Shown here piece after piece: positions 23,211 to 34,350 of a DNA stretch of 64,000 nt (position 1 is its first letter; every line of letters begins with the position of its first letter). The notes below the pieces were generated by a model that worked only from the letters and a program-made list of their open reading frames with translations, was not told the origin of the DNA and did not search any database. The translations under genes and the position numbers were made by a program. The stretch lies in contig NC_064614.1 of the NCBI RefSeq assembly GCF_023898315.1, forward strand, positions 501,286,109-501,350,108, given 5' to 3'. Origin of the DNA: Schistocerca nitens. Its lineage: Eukaryota > Arthropoda > Insecta > Orthoptera > Acrididae.

Positions 23211-23350
23211 AATTACGCTGTGCAAAATATTAAGGACAAAAGTAACTTTCACATCATGTGTCACGTAACACAGCTTGATGAAATTATACCATACATAGAA
23301 AGAGCTGCTACAGCATAGTGCAGAAGGTAACTGAAAGAAACTCACAATGA
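23211..23350 (-). repeat. 3'-UTR segment of a Tc1-like element, inverted
   Basis: About 130 bp whose reverse complement matches 25870-26025: shared TTTCTTTCAGTTACCTTCTG, GTAGCAGCT..TATGTATGG, and a CACATTATG/CACATGATG end. It is the trailing part of the element family at 25.1 kb, here on the other strand. Confidence 0.65.
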
Positions 23351-23379
23351 TGTAAACAGAATATATTAATATTGTAAAT

Positions 23380-24800
23380 GCAAAAATAACTCTGTCTGTT
23401 ACACTTTCTTGACTAAACAGCAGAACCAATTTTGATTAAATTTGGTATGGAGGTATCTTGGATACTGAGGAAGAAAACAGGCTACTTTAGAAAATGTGTA
23501 GTATACAATATTTATTGATTCGGAATATAACATGAAATGTAGAACAATAATTACTCCTTGAAAAAGCTGTTTATTCTTTGACTTTTGAACTTTATCACAT
23601 TTGTGAGAACGGTTTTATTGTTTCAAGTGGTCTGCATAATATGATTGAACTCAATGAATACAATGCTTACACAATTCTTAACATGTTTAATCCATACTTC
23701 CATATCAGTCACGAGTTCATCACGTTTTAGTCTCTAAGCGATATATGTCTCTTATAGCTTCTGCAACAGTTGAAGACTTACAATGATGGATCATTTAAGT
23801 GCTGTATGACAAAAAGAGAGACATCATGCCCTTACATATAGAATATGGGAAGCTTTTAATGAGGCTGCATTTGATTGATATGTGAACTCTGTCGCAGTTG
23901 ACAGGCAGTCCTGTGAGGGCAACTGACATTATTGCACATATAAATATTATAGAATTTGCACTGCACTGATCTACAGATTATTTATTTTATTTCTTTGTCT
24001 TTAATAACTTTAGAAAGTCCACATCTTATTTTAGTACTGTCACTATCACTCATCATAACAAAACTACTGGTATGCATATTGTAGTTAGCATTGCTGACCC
24101 TTGATTATTCCTAGCTGGGTCAGAATTTCTCCACTCGGGACTTGGTGTGTGTTTGTTGCCCTCATCATCATTTTCTCTTCATCAGTGTGCAAAGTGCTGA
24201 AGTGGCATCAAATAAAAAGACTTGTACCAGACCGATGAACATCCTGAAAGAGATCTCCCAGACAAAAAAAGTCATATGCATATTTAATTTGCTTTTACTG
24301 ATATGTGGATGTAGATCATCAATGTGTTTAATCCATAATTCTACGCTAATATTATTAAATGTGAAAGCAATTTGGTTGGTTACATTTTCATGACTAAATT
24401 ACTAAACCAATTTTGATGAAGTTTGGTATGGAGATAGCCTGAACCCTGAGGAATAACTTAGGCTACTTCGGAAAGAAAAACAGTTGATCCATAAGAAGGT
24501 GAAGTAAGGAGTGGAACAGCTTTCTTTACATCATTAAACATAAACCATGTTAAAAGATTATTAAATTTGTTGCATAATGTATAGATACTGACAACCCTTC
24601 CACATGCACCGCTTGGCAGTGACGCTGCATACACCATATAATCATGGGTTGGGTAGTTGGGGAAGGGCCACATCATGAGCTATGCCTTCTCAAATAGACA
24701 GATATGTCAGAGCAGATGACATTATTGCACATTCAATAGCTTACATACTCAACATCATTCATTATAACAAAACTACTATAAAGCAAGCACAGCTGTGGAA
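23380..24800. repeat. Two diverged copies of one interspersed repeat
   Basis: 23395-23490 and 24370-24475 share ACCAATTTTGAT.AA.TTTGGTATGGAG and AGGCTACTT. Their downstream parts share ACATTATTGCACAT (23929 and 24719) and ATAACAAAACTACT (24056 and 24765). Spacing is about 700-1000 bp. The A-A-C-C-A-A-T-T-T-T-G-A-T motif is widespread in arthropod repeats, but I cannot name the family. Confidence 0.6.
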
Positions 24801-24835
24801 AACAACTAATAGACAATAATTACACTAAAATCACC

Positions 24836-25110
24836 ATGACTCATGACTGTACTCTGGATGTTACAAAAGGAGGAACATGGTTCTCAATAGAGCGCATGAT
24901 CACCATGCATGCCAATGCATGCTCTGCAATTTGCTCCCATGGTGGTAACAATGTTGCTAAGGAGTTCTTGTGGCAGGCTGTACCATCCCTCCCCCCAGTG
25001 CAGCTGATAGCAGCTGACAGTTGTTCATGCCTGTAGATGTGCTGAAATACATCTCCCTGACACATCCTACATGTGCTTGATGGATGGGCTTTAAGTCATA
25101 ATTCACCTAG
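24836..25110. other. Unassigned stretch
   Basis: A 66-codon plus frame and a 74-codon minus frame overlap here, and neither has a recognisable pattern. Confidence 0.3.
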
Positions 25111-25119
25111 GAACAATGT

Positions 25120-25860
25120 TGAACATGATTGTTTTGGTGATCCAGATTTTATGGTATGAGGAAGCATAATGTTGCAGGGGCGTACTGAACTGCAAATCTT
25201 TGAACACATACACGTGCTCGCCATTATTAGTGTGACACTGTATTCCTTCCCCATGAGTGTCTTTCCATGAGTGCATTTGATTTTGAATTAATTTTTATGT
25301 ATGACAAATGGTGACTGCATCGATCTGTGCAGCTGGAGAAACTCATGGAATGAGAGGATATTCAGTGAATGAACTGCCGTGCCCTTTCCTCTGTATTACA
25401 TCACATTGAGCACATGTGTGATGTTTTGACACCAACAACCATCTAGCAGCTGTCACTCATGCTAGTGAAGAAATGGAATGATCTGCCTCAAGAATTCCTT
25501 AGTAAACTTGATTTGTGGACAGCAGCAGAGCATGTTGCAGAGCATGCATCGGATTCAAAATGGTTCAAATGGCTCTGAGCACTATGGGACTTAACTTCTG
25601 AGGTCATCAGTCCCCTAGAACTTAGAACTACTTAAACCTAACTAACCTAAGGACATCACACACATCCATGCCTGAGGCAGGACTCGAACCTGCCACTGTG
25701 GCAGTCGCGCGGTTCCAGACTGTAGCGCCTAGAACCACTCGGCCATTCCAGCCGGCCATGCATTGGATTCATAGTGGTCACACATCTTATTATGAACCAT
25801 GTCCTACGTTTCATAAGGTCCAGGAGACCATTTTAAATCACAGTGACTTCCACATAATTG
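25120..25860 (+). pseudogene. Tc1-like transposase C-terminal fragment, split by a SINE
   Basis: Plus-strand frames give GSIMLQGRTELQIFEH, then a degraded NW-AVP/SPDL region, then QLSLMLVKKWNDLPQEFL followed by ACIGFIVVTH. This matches the order of a Tc1 transposase tail (VWGGI...RTEL...E; IEHVWD; L-ALLEEW--IPQ--I; I-A-GGHT). The SINE at 25558-25756 lies between PQEFL and the terminal block. The reading is continuous only when the SINE is ignored; other frameshifts are also present. Confidence 0.65.
25558..25756 (-). mobile_element. tRNA-derived SINE, family A, with 15-bp target duplication
   Basis: Minus orientation: the tRNA-like head at the right end (GGCCGAGTGGTTCTAGGC-type A box; GGTTCGA-type B box here reading GGTTCGAGTCC) and the tail at the left (TGGTTCAAATGGCTCTGAGC). 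Target duplication CATGCATCGGATTCA at 25543-25557 is repeated at 25757-25771 with one mismatch. The head resembles class II (Leu/Ser) tRNAs. Confidence 0.95.
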
Positions 25861-26020
25861 TGGTCTATGAATGTAAGTGTCATTTTGGGTTGTCTCATGG
25901 CACATTTCTTTCAGTTACCTTCTGTTTTGTACTGTAGCAGCTATTTATATGTATGGACCAAGTTTCATTGGGCTATGTTACTAGGCAGTGACACATTATG
26001 TTAAAGTCACTTTCATATTT

Positions 26021-26282
26021 CAAACAATGAAAAATCCAGGATGGAATGTAACAATATTATTGTTACATTCAGTGTGTTTTCAATTGCCTGAAACTGCAGT
26101 CGAGTGTGTGAGTTGTGTTTGTGTAAGTGTGTCTGCATGTGTGTCTATTGTTAATGAAGGCCTTAACGGCCAAAAACTATAATTGTAAGTCTTTTTGTTG
26201 TGCTTATGTGCTTATCTGTGACTCAGCATCTCCACTGTATGGTGAGTAGCAACTTCCCTTCTCATAATATTGTCACTTTCAG
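26021..26282. mobile_element. Fold-back repeat, copy 1
   Basis: Starts AACAATGAAAAATCCAGGAT and ends ATGGTGAGTAGCAACTTCCC..CTCATAATATTGT. Its right end is shared with 33289-33341. It contains the short palindrome AAGGCCTTAACGGCC and a GT-rich stretch (26105-26150). The left arm is shortened relative to copy 2. Confidence 0.65.
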
Positions 26283-26639
26283 CTTTAAGTTTTGTACACC
26301 AGTGCCGAATGAATCCCCAGGTGTGGTTCATAGTTAAAGGCTCTGAGGGACAATCACCCCAGAATATACATTACAATACATTTTCCAGTAATATATTACA
26401 GAATTTAAATGATCAGGATGCATTTTAAATATTTCCCACATGAATTTACATAGTGATAGGCCATGTTTTTGGAACTGTTGATGTGGACTGATGTTTTTTG
26501 AACAGGTAGTAGTTGGGGCTGCATCCTCTACATAGTAGAGGTTTGGAGGCATCACTTCAACAGCATACAGCTCTTTTGGATGTCCCAAAGGCTCTGACCC
26601 TTCAGCCTAGCTGACGTACATCCTGTTTACGTCATGTCA

Positions 26640-27260
26640 GCATCACAAACAGAACCTGAGAGACGCCATATTGGATTCTGCGGAATCAGTTGAAGTCCAT
26701 ATTCGGTGGGACATGAATATATGTTGTTTCAAAGCACCAGCACACTGAGGATCTCTCAAAAATATCTTGTTATTGGTAACATTTTTGCTGTAAGAAAATA
26801 CAGGAAATATCACATTAGTGGTTAAAGGATATTTGCATTTCATTGTTTTCATATTATAAGTTGCGGACACTGTAAAGGATGTGGAGATGTTGGAGGGAAA
26901 GGAGGAGGTGGGGGAAGGGGTTGAGTTCATACAGGAGCTGTGTGGGGAAAGGAAGGCAGATACGGAAGGCAAGGCGAAGCGCATAGCGTTTGAGGATTTG
27001 GAGGGCCTTGTAAAAGTGGGTGGATGCGGAGATCCAGGCAACACTGGCATAACAGAGGACAGCCCTCTGAGCACAAAGTGAAAAATCATGTACACAAGCA
27101 CACCTGCCAGTCTGAGAGGAGAGAGCATGGCTGCTGTACATGGGTAGTCCTCTGCTTTGGCTGAAGACAACTGTAAATGTCATGTGTCTGGCCATAGTGA
27201 TTTCCCAACAGACATGCCCATCAAAGTAGCAGGTCAGGAGGTGGCTAAGTTCCACTGGAA
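26640..27260 (-). pseudogene. LINE reverse transcriptase C-terminal fragment
   Basis: The minus-strand frame reads SSQTGRCACVHDFSLCAQRAVLCYASVAWISASTHFYKALQILKRYALRLAF. It matches the L-L-Y--VL-P-L-YG-PVW--A--T---LQ-LQNKALR block after the RT palm in Jockey/R1-like LINEs. Two overlapping frames (27170-26643 and 27453-26854) share it through a frameshift. No palm is attached. Confidence 0.55.
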
Positions 27261-28230
27261 ACACATGATCAGACTTTTTTGTGCTGCCACCTATTGGACA
27301 CTTTGAAACCCCAGCCATACCAACAAATATGTGATTCGCTACAGCTAGAAAGAGATAGGCATATAAAGTAAAGCTATCTTCAAGACAAAATAAACATGCT
27401 GAACCTTGTAACACAATTAGTTGAGCAGATAATGAGTGATAAAAATGTATCACATGTCATAAATCTAGAGAAATTTTAATTTTTATTGTACTAACTCCAC
27501 AGAGCTATTAAATGTAGAATACTACTCTAATATCAAAAACTGATAATTAATGTTTACTTACATGTTTTAGAACTTTTCTATATTTTGTACATAATTTTAG
27601 TAAAAGTAGTGTAAATGCAAATTACAAGTGAGGAATTCAATGCAGCCTGAGAAAGAAAGTCTTAAGATGAGTCAACAGAGGTGCTGCAACCTATGGCATA
27701 ACTCTTCTGAAAAAAAAAAAATAAAAATAAAAGGCATGTGATCGATCCTTTCTTATTATATGAGAATGTTATAGCTTTGTACTAATTTTAAGCAAGTTGT
27801 CTTTGCATCGACATTTATTCTGCTAAGAATAATTCTAGTAATTTATAAATTGTGGCATAAGTAATTATTGTAGAAAATTTACAAACACATAGTGTGTGCT
27901 AAGATGTGTCATCTGACATGTATAACTTATAAGTAAAATGAAAAGCCTTGAAATGGTGATGCAAATTGTGGCTCCATTGGCCTGGAAAATGGTTGGCGCA
28001 AGTATAAATAATCGAACAAAAGAGTGCTGAAGGTGAGTTTTTTTGCCAGCTTTTGTTGTGGTCAGTTTTTTGCTAGAAAATTTCATTGTCAGTCTTCTGC
28101 CAGAAAGTGTTGTGATCAGTCTCTTGTTAGTAGCAACAGTATGGTGTATGTTTGGAGATGAGCAGTGTAACTGCCATGCAGTCGTATGTGGAGAAAATCT
28201 GCAAGGGTGTGGGACTTAGAAATATTCTGG
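27261..28230. other. Unassigned AT-rich stretch
   Basis: No gene recognised. It contains an A-rich run (27710-27730) and a TATAAATAA box (27999-28007). The sequences flanking the LINE insertion (28080-28140 and 29226-29290) share short GTCAGT-type repeats but could not be assigned to a family. Confidence 0.3.
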
Positions 28231-28239
28231 TTAATGCTG

Positions 28240-29225
28240 GACTATTTATTTATTTATTTATTATTTTATTTTATTTATCCATCCGTTGACAATAAATATT
28301 GTATGGATGTTGTCTTGGGTACATGTAAGCCATTTCAAAGAAATGGACACAAACAATATATACGTAAAAAAGTACAAAACAAAATAATACAATGAGGTTA
28401 ATAACAAGACAATGAAAGTAATATAGCCTATATACATCCCTGCTTGTTATTTAAATGCATAGTCTGTTTTTCATAAGGCTTTAGTTTTGTCCTCCCTAAA
28501 CGGCAAGTCCTTATATACACAACACTGCTTAAGTACATATTTACGTCACGCAACAGCTGTCCTTTAAGTATGTAAATGTAATGAATGATCAGGTAATGAA
28601 ATATTAGGTACATATAGAGTATTTTCCATTTTGCCATTATAAATATCATCAGAAAAAATTTATTGACCTACATAGTCATTTACACAATAAAACCATTGTT
28701 CTAATACAAATTTTTTAAATTCTGTTTTAAATTTGTTATCATCTTCTAACTGCCTGATGTTGACTGGCAGTGCATTGTACAGTTTTACACTGATATGGCT
28801 CACATACCTTTGTGTATTTGTTCTTTTTGTTCGCTGAGTATGGAGAGCTGCGCTATTATGGGTATTGTAGTTATGAAAGTCGGCATTTGTCTGAAAATCT
28901 GCAATGTGGGTCCTGACGTAAAATACACATTTGTATATGTATAATGATGGTATAGTAAGTATTCTAAGCTTTTTGAATATGGGTTTGCAGTGTGTCTGTG
29001 GATGACTGTGAGTTATTATTCGGATGGCCCTCTTCTGCAACAAAAAAATTTGTTTTAGGCGCCCTGTTGTGGAACCCCAAAATATTATTCCATATGTGGC
29101 AAGAGATTGAAAATAGCCGAAATATGCCATTCTGGCACCCTCTGAAGTACAAACATTTGCAATAATTCTGAGAGCAAAACAGGCTGAATTAAGTTTCTGT
29201 GCAAGTTTTATTACGTGGTCGGAAA
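28240..29225 (-). pseudogene. CR1/Jockey-like LINE 3' end
   Basis: The 156-codon minus frame 29130-28660 reads LATYGIIFWGSTTGRLKQIFLLQKRAIRIITHS..HCKPIFKKLRILTIPSLYIYKC and on to LYNALPVNIRQLEDDNKFKTEFKKFV, the C-terminal domain of a CR1/Jockey-like LINE. The 3' UTR ends in a TTTA-rich run (28247-28270, minus-strand TAAA tail). The copy is 5'-truncated near 29225. Confidence 0.75.
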
Positions 29226-29689
29226 TTACTGACAGTCATTGGATTTAGAAAATTTCGAACAGTCACTGGAGTTAGAAAAGTTCTGACAGTCACCAGACAG
29301 AATCATTTGAGGTCATGGGTCTTTGATTTTATGCAGACAGTGTTGAACTTTTGGACCTGAGTTACTTTATTTGTAGCAGAAATACAATAGTGGATTGATC
29401 ATTCGAGCATTGGTTAACAGCCGCCATTCTACATGCAACTCACAATGTGCTGTTGTGTTTTGGGAATACAATAACTTAAATTAATATTAACAAATTGTTT
29501 ACTAGAGAAACAGTCGCTCTCACTTTATCTTACTGAGATGCTTTGCTGCTCTGAGATTTCATGCATTTGTTATTTTTCCTCTGGGTGTAGACTAAAAATG
29601 AGCACCTCTTCTGTGGGCCCCTTAGGGAAACTGATGAACTTTAGAGCCAAATTTAATGCAACATTAAGTCCAAGTAAGAGGAGATGAGA

Positions 29690-29985
29690 TCACTTTGCAA
29701 ATCACTGTTAAGTGCTTGGGACAGGGAATGTCTTGTTGTATCAAGTATTAGGATTTCTTCTCATTCCACTTTCATATGGAGCACAGGAAGAATGATTGCC
29801 TAAGTGCCTCAATTTCCACACTGATTAGTCTAATTTTTTCTTCATGGTGGATTTTAGAGTATGAATTTAGGTGTAAATGTAAATGTAGGATTAACATTTC
29901 CTGAAGCTACACTCAGCATGGCTATAAACACAGTAGCAGCAATTAGTGGAGAGAAAAAAATGGCATCTTGGACAATAAAAATGTT
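29690..29985. repeat. Fragment of an interspersed repeat
   Basis: Shares the pattern TTCTTCTCATTCCACTTTC...GGAGCACAGGAAGAATGA...CTAATTTTTTCTTCATGGT with repeats commonly found at LINE 3' ends; a weaker copy is at 15.3 kb. Boundaries are unclear. Confidence 0.4.
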
Positions 29986-29989
29986 AAGA

Positions 29990-31020
29990 ATAAAACATAT
30001 CTAAACTTTTCCATCGAAATGTAAGAAATCTGTTAAATAATGAAGATGAACTTCTTATGCCTACACAGACAAATGAAAAATCAAAAGTTATTTCTACAGA
30101 TGAGTTAAGCATATCAGAATATCATTTGAAAGTCACAAATTAAACAGATGTATCTTTGCAAATACCGGTATAAGCTTCTATTGGTATAATATAAGGAATA
30201 ATGGAATGGCTATAAACACAAAAGTGGAAAGTAATGTCAAGCCAGTGAACATATTTTTGACTGCTGTGTTTCAGTAATAGACTTGGAAACATATGAAACA
30301 GTTGTTCCAACACTCTACAGGCACCCAATAGGAAGTATTTTTTGCTCCATCAGGTACTGGAGAAATCCGTTGAGAAGACATGGAGATTTCAGAGACTGAC
30401 TTCTTCTCGTGTGGTATAGATTGCACCACTGAGGGTTACTAGAATCCACCTTTGATTTTCTTCCCATGGTAATGTTTCATGTGTGTCTGGTGGTAAGAAA
30501 AAAATTATCCTCTTGCTATATTCTATGACCTTGCCATGGCCTTCAGTTATACTTTTGTTCCAAATAAACTGTTCTGGTGTGGTGACTACATCACATGTAA
30601 TGAATCTACCATCATTTCAGCTTCTCAGATAGTTACCAAAATGAAGGCTCCCTGCAATAGCAGTGGAAACATTGGTAGTTTTACCACATATAACATGGTC
30701 ACACACCCATTAGAAGTTTCTTATAATGCACTCCAACGTGAAAGGTTATATGCCTACTCTTACATACCTCAGTTATGTTGATCATAAAATTCTACTAACA
30801 AGACTAAAATGCAAAGGCATGAAAGGCACCACCCTTCCGTGGATGGGGTTGTGTCTTCACAATACAAATCAAGGTGTCTTACTAACAAATGATATTATAG
30901 GAGTAAAATTAATACTGAGTGGGGAAACATTAAATAAAATGATATTAATTACAGCACCTGTTAACACAATGCAATACATGGTACAAAGTCAGCAGAAGTT
31001 AAAATTAGCAATTTCTATGA
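29990..31020 (+). pseudogene. LINE endonuclease and RT remnants
   Basis: 29998-30130 reads LFHRNVRNLLNNEDELL...STDELSISEYHL, like the HQNVR-L-NK-DEL and TE-WL-Y blocks at the start of APE-type endonucleases. A degraded LYR-P-G block follows at about 30310-30340. 30770-30850 reads YVDHKILLTRLKCKGMKGT..PWM, like the palm sequence DCVDH-ILL-KL--YGIRG---W. Everything between is broken, so a 5' part and a palm part survive from the same plus-strand LINE. Confidence 0.5.
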
Positions 31021-31255
31021 ATGGTTGAGCTTAGGAGCTATTCTTGTATTATTTTACACACAGTACAGTGTACTTCACCTATTTTACTTATTCAATGTAC
31101 AATTGACTGACTATGATTGAAGACTCATCATTCACTTGCGAACTTTTGCAAAGTTGGGTATGCATACAGTTTGTTGATCTCTTCAGTTATACTCAGGTAC
31201 CAGTTAGTTAGATCCATGTTCTGTTTAGAGTGTTTATCATCATCAATTCCATATG

Positions 31256-31439
31256 GTTCAAATGGCTCTGAGCACTATGGGACTCAACTTCTGAGGTAAT
31301 CAGTCCCCTAGAACTTAGAACTACTTAAACCTAACTAACCTAGGGACATCACATACATCCATGCCCGAGGCAGGATTCGACCCTGCGACCATAGCGGTCT
31401 CACGGCTCCAGACTGTAGTGCCTAGAACCGCACGGCCAC
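31256..31439 (-). mobile_element. tRNA-derived SINE, family A, with 12-bp target duplication
   Basis: Minus orientation. The duplication CAATTCCATATG is at 31244-31255 and 31440-31451, perfect. The tRNA-like head at the right has B-box GGATTCGACCCTGC in complement form. The last bases of the head are shortened compared with the copy at 25.6 kb. Confidence 0.95.
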
Positions 31440-31451
31440 CAATTCCATATG

Positions 31452-31592
31452 TTTACAAACAATTGACCTTGTCAAAAAATATATTTGATAGAACAGCTTT
31501 GCATATACTGGTATATGAATGCTTAAATATAATAGAACATTAATTATATACAATGTATTTGTACACACACTTACAAATACAAATACAGTTAC
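31452..31592 (-). other. LINE 3' UTR left of the solo LTR
   Basis: Sequence continues directly with that at 32145 once the LTR and its duplicated GTTAC are set aside. It is therefore probably the 3' end of the LINE fragment at 32141-32566. Confidence 0.45.
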
Positions 31593-32139
31593 TCTAGTAC
31601 CTCCCGCCGTGGAAGTCGAACACGCGCCAGAACAAATGGACGTGGCCAGCCCATAGAGGGCTCCACGTCCGCGGCGGCTCTTCCACGCAGCGGCTCTCAC
31701 GCAGCGGCTCTCGCGCAGCGAGGGCGCCAACGCTACACCACGTGCAGACCCCAGCCAATAGCCGCTCCCTCCGGTTTCGTATATAGGGACCTGCTCTGTC
31801 CTAGTCCAGCCAGTCTGGTACTCGCTCTGGATTGCATCTCTATCTCGGCGGTACTGCATTCTGGTCATTGCTCGTTGTTGACATTTGCCTGGCTCTGGTT
31901 CTGAGTGGATTTACTGTTGGTGTTTGGTGTTGTGGTTTCTACAAGCCTCTGTTGTTTATCTCTTCCTTGTTGTGTCGGTCATAGTCAGTCGTTGTCGGTT
32001 GTTGTCAGTTGTTGTTTGTCTGTCGTCCAACTCGTCCTTGTGTTTACCCGGTGGTGCGTGCTCCACCGCCACCGGCTTCCCCGCCTGGTGGCTCTGATCC
32101 GCAGCCCAAGGCATTCCCTTGGTTGGTTTTGTTACCACA
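31593..32139 (+). mobile_element. Solo LTR fossil (LTR retrotransposon), 547 bp
   Basis: A GC-rich block bounded by a perfect 5-bp duplication GTTAC (31588-31592 and 32140-32144). It ends in CA and contains a TATA-like box (GTATATAGG, about 31778-31787). No internal coding region is attached, as expected after LTR-LTR recombination. The family is probably Ty3/Gypsy-like, but this is not certain from an LTR alone. Its GC content and CpG density contrast with its AT-rich surroundings, consistent with a fairly young insertion. Confidence 0.7.
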
Positions 32140-32144
32140 GTTAC

Positions 32145-32566
32145 AAATACTCAAAGCACAATTCTTGTACATAACTTTCCATTAGCTTGTCCACTGGGTA
32201 GAATTCATGCTCTCTTCGGTATGTTTCTAAAACATTTTTAAATTTATGTAAGGGAGTCAAGTGCGCTGTTTTTGGTAATTTGTTGAAGAATTTCAGGCTC
32301 ATGTCTTTATGGCTATTGTATGTGTGATGAAGTCTTGAGTATGGTAAATCTATCTTGTGGCTATTTCTTGTATTGTGTAAGTGAACATTATTTCTTAGTT
32401 TAAGTTTATGTATATATTCTTTGGCATAAGATAAAGTAAGAAAAATGTAAAGGCTACGGGATATTATCATGTTAAGTGATCTGAACAAACATTTGCAAGT
32501 CTCTCTGGGAGACAAATCTAGGCTACATTTAATAACTTTCTTATGCCATTGCAGAATGTAAGCCAA
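32145..32566 (-). pseudogene. CR1/Jockey-like LINE RT C-terminus
   Basis: The 141-codon minus frame has YAKEYIHKLKLRNNVHLHNTRNSHKIDLPYSRLHHTYNSHKDMSLKFFNKLPKT, the terminal domain of CR1/Jockey-like LINEs. It is truncated at its 5' side (32566) next to an RTE LINE piece in the opposite direction. Confidence 0.7.
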
Positions 32567-32574
32567 CTCAGATG

Positions 32575-32970
32575 CATTTCTTCACAATAGAAGCCATGGA
32601 AATTTGGTGTTACAGAAGGATGGTGACGATCAGCTGGAGTGACAGAATTACCAGTGAAGAGATGCTGAGAAGTGTGGAGGAAACCGGATCTGAGTGGAGG
32701 CATGTCCAGAAAAGAAGAGACAAACTTGTAGGACACATTTTAAGACACAACAACATCACTGGAGCAATAGCAAAAGGAGCTATTACAGGAAAGTGTTGCC
32801 AAGGATGACCAAGGATGTCATACATGCAACAGATTATGTATTATGTGGGTTGCCCATATATAGGGAAATGAAGAGGATGGCAGACAGAAGGAGGGAATGG
32901 TGTATGGCAGATTTCTGCAAATCAACCTCAGGATTGAACACTAAAGAGAGAAACAGTGTTCCACACTGAG
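32575..32970 (+). pseudogene. RTE LINE 3' end
   Basis: Plus-strand frames: EAMEIWCYRRMVTISWSDRITSEEMLRSV..W..VQKRRDKLVGHILRHNNITGAI, then after a frameshift REMKRMADRRREWCMADF. This is the C-terminal domain after the RT in RTE/BovB-type LINEs and aligns with 50444-50052 (minus). No 5' part is present. Confidence 0.8.
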
Positions 32971-33056
32971 GTGAATGCATAATAAGAGTATAGTAACATA
33001 ATCTTACTGAAATTTTACCTTAGTTTATGTAACAAATATAGTACTTTTGGAAGTTT

Positions 33057-33366
33057 CAATATTTTGAAAAGGATAGCTACTACTCACCATATAGTGGAGA
33101 TGCTGAGTCGCAGAAAGGCACAACAAAAATACTGTCACAAAATGAGCTTTCAGCAAACGAGGTCTTTGTCAAAAATAGACATCAGATTGCATGTTTATTT
33201 TCTATTTTTGACAAAGTACTTGTTGGTCGAAAGCTCATTTTGTGAGTCTTTTTATTGTGACAATCTTTTTCTCATGCCTATCTGCAACTCAGCATCTCCA
33301 CTATATGGTGAGTAGCAACTATCCTTTTCATAATATTGTTAGTTTCCATTGTGGATTTTCCATTGT
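33057..33366. mobile_element. Fold-back repeat, copy 2
   Basis: Long terminal inverted repeats: GAAAAGGATAGCTACTACTC at 33067 pairs with GAGTAGCAACTATCCTTTTC at 33311-33330. Pairing continues inward through ATATGGTGAG/CTCACCATAT and AGATGCTGAGT/ACTCAGCATCT to the TTTTGACAAAG motif in the centre. No coding capacity. Confidence 0.8.
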
Positions 33367-34350
33367 TTGACTTTTGGAAGTTTGCTGCTTAAGTAGCTTA
33401 TTTATCTGTCCCATGACAAATTTTTACCAGTTGTAAGTCTAAGTAAGTTTACATTGTTATTCTCAGACTTAGTTGTTCTGAAATTAAAATAAAGTTATTC
33501 AGTTTTTGTTTTGTTAATGGACACCTGGTTGGCCAAACACCAGTGATTCATCACCTCAGTTATTTCTCTGTTGTAATTTTTTACCTGTGGTTATCAGTGT
33601 TATTCATCAGCATACAGTGGTCAGTCATATTCACAATAAATATTGTAATGTGGAACAGTACAGTTGTACAAAAGACTGCAGAGACAATTACTTGTAATAG
33701 ACTAATTATTTCTATTCAAGAATTCCTCTATGGTATAAAATGAGTTGTTAAGGAGGAAAAACTTTAATTTCCTTTGAAAACACTTCTGCTATCTGTCAGA
33801 TATTTTACTTCCATGGAAAGATTATCAAAGAGTTTTATAGTTGAACATTGCATGCCTTCCAGTGACAAAGTTAGATTCACTACAGGAAACTGAAGGTCAT
33901 TTTTGCTTCTAGCATTGTACTGATACATATCTCAGTTATTCTCAAACTGCTATGGATAATTGACAGTGCATTTAATGAGAGAATAAATGTGTGACTGTGG
34001 TTAATATTCCCAATTATTTAATCAAACTCCTACAGGATGTAAGTTTGTGGACTCCAATATATGATTCTAATTACTTTTTTGTGTAATGAACACTTTTTTC
34101 ATAAGTGAGGAGCTATACTGGAACGTTGTCTTATAAGACATCAGTAACTTAAAATATGGAAAATGCATTAACTTAACTGTCCCTAAAGTTGACAGTTATT
34201 CTTATGACAGAAATAGCTGAACATAAATGTTTTATAAAATCTATGATATGGTTTTTCCAACTTAAGTTTTCATTATTATGCACACCCAGGAACTTAGAAC
34301 TTTCTATGCTGTTTATTATTTTTTGTTTGTAAACTACATTCATTGTGATG
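33367..34350. other. AT-rich non-coding stretch
   Basis: No gene recognised. 34173-34350 has a weak LINE-like reading (FLGVHNNENLSWKNHI, minus), a trace of an RT post-palm block. Confidence 0.4.

Noticed and set aside
27900-29500. Possible LTR around the LINE at 28.2-29.2 kb
   Set aside because: A TATA-like box and short GTCAGT repeats are present, but no paired ends, target duplication or coding region could be found.
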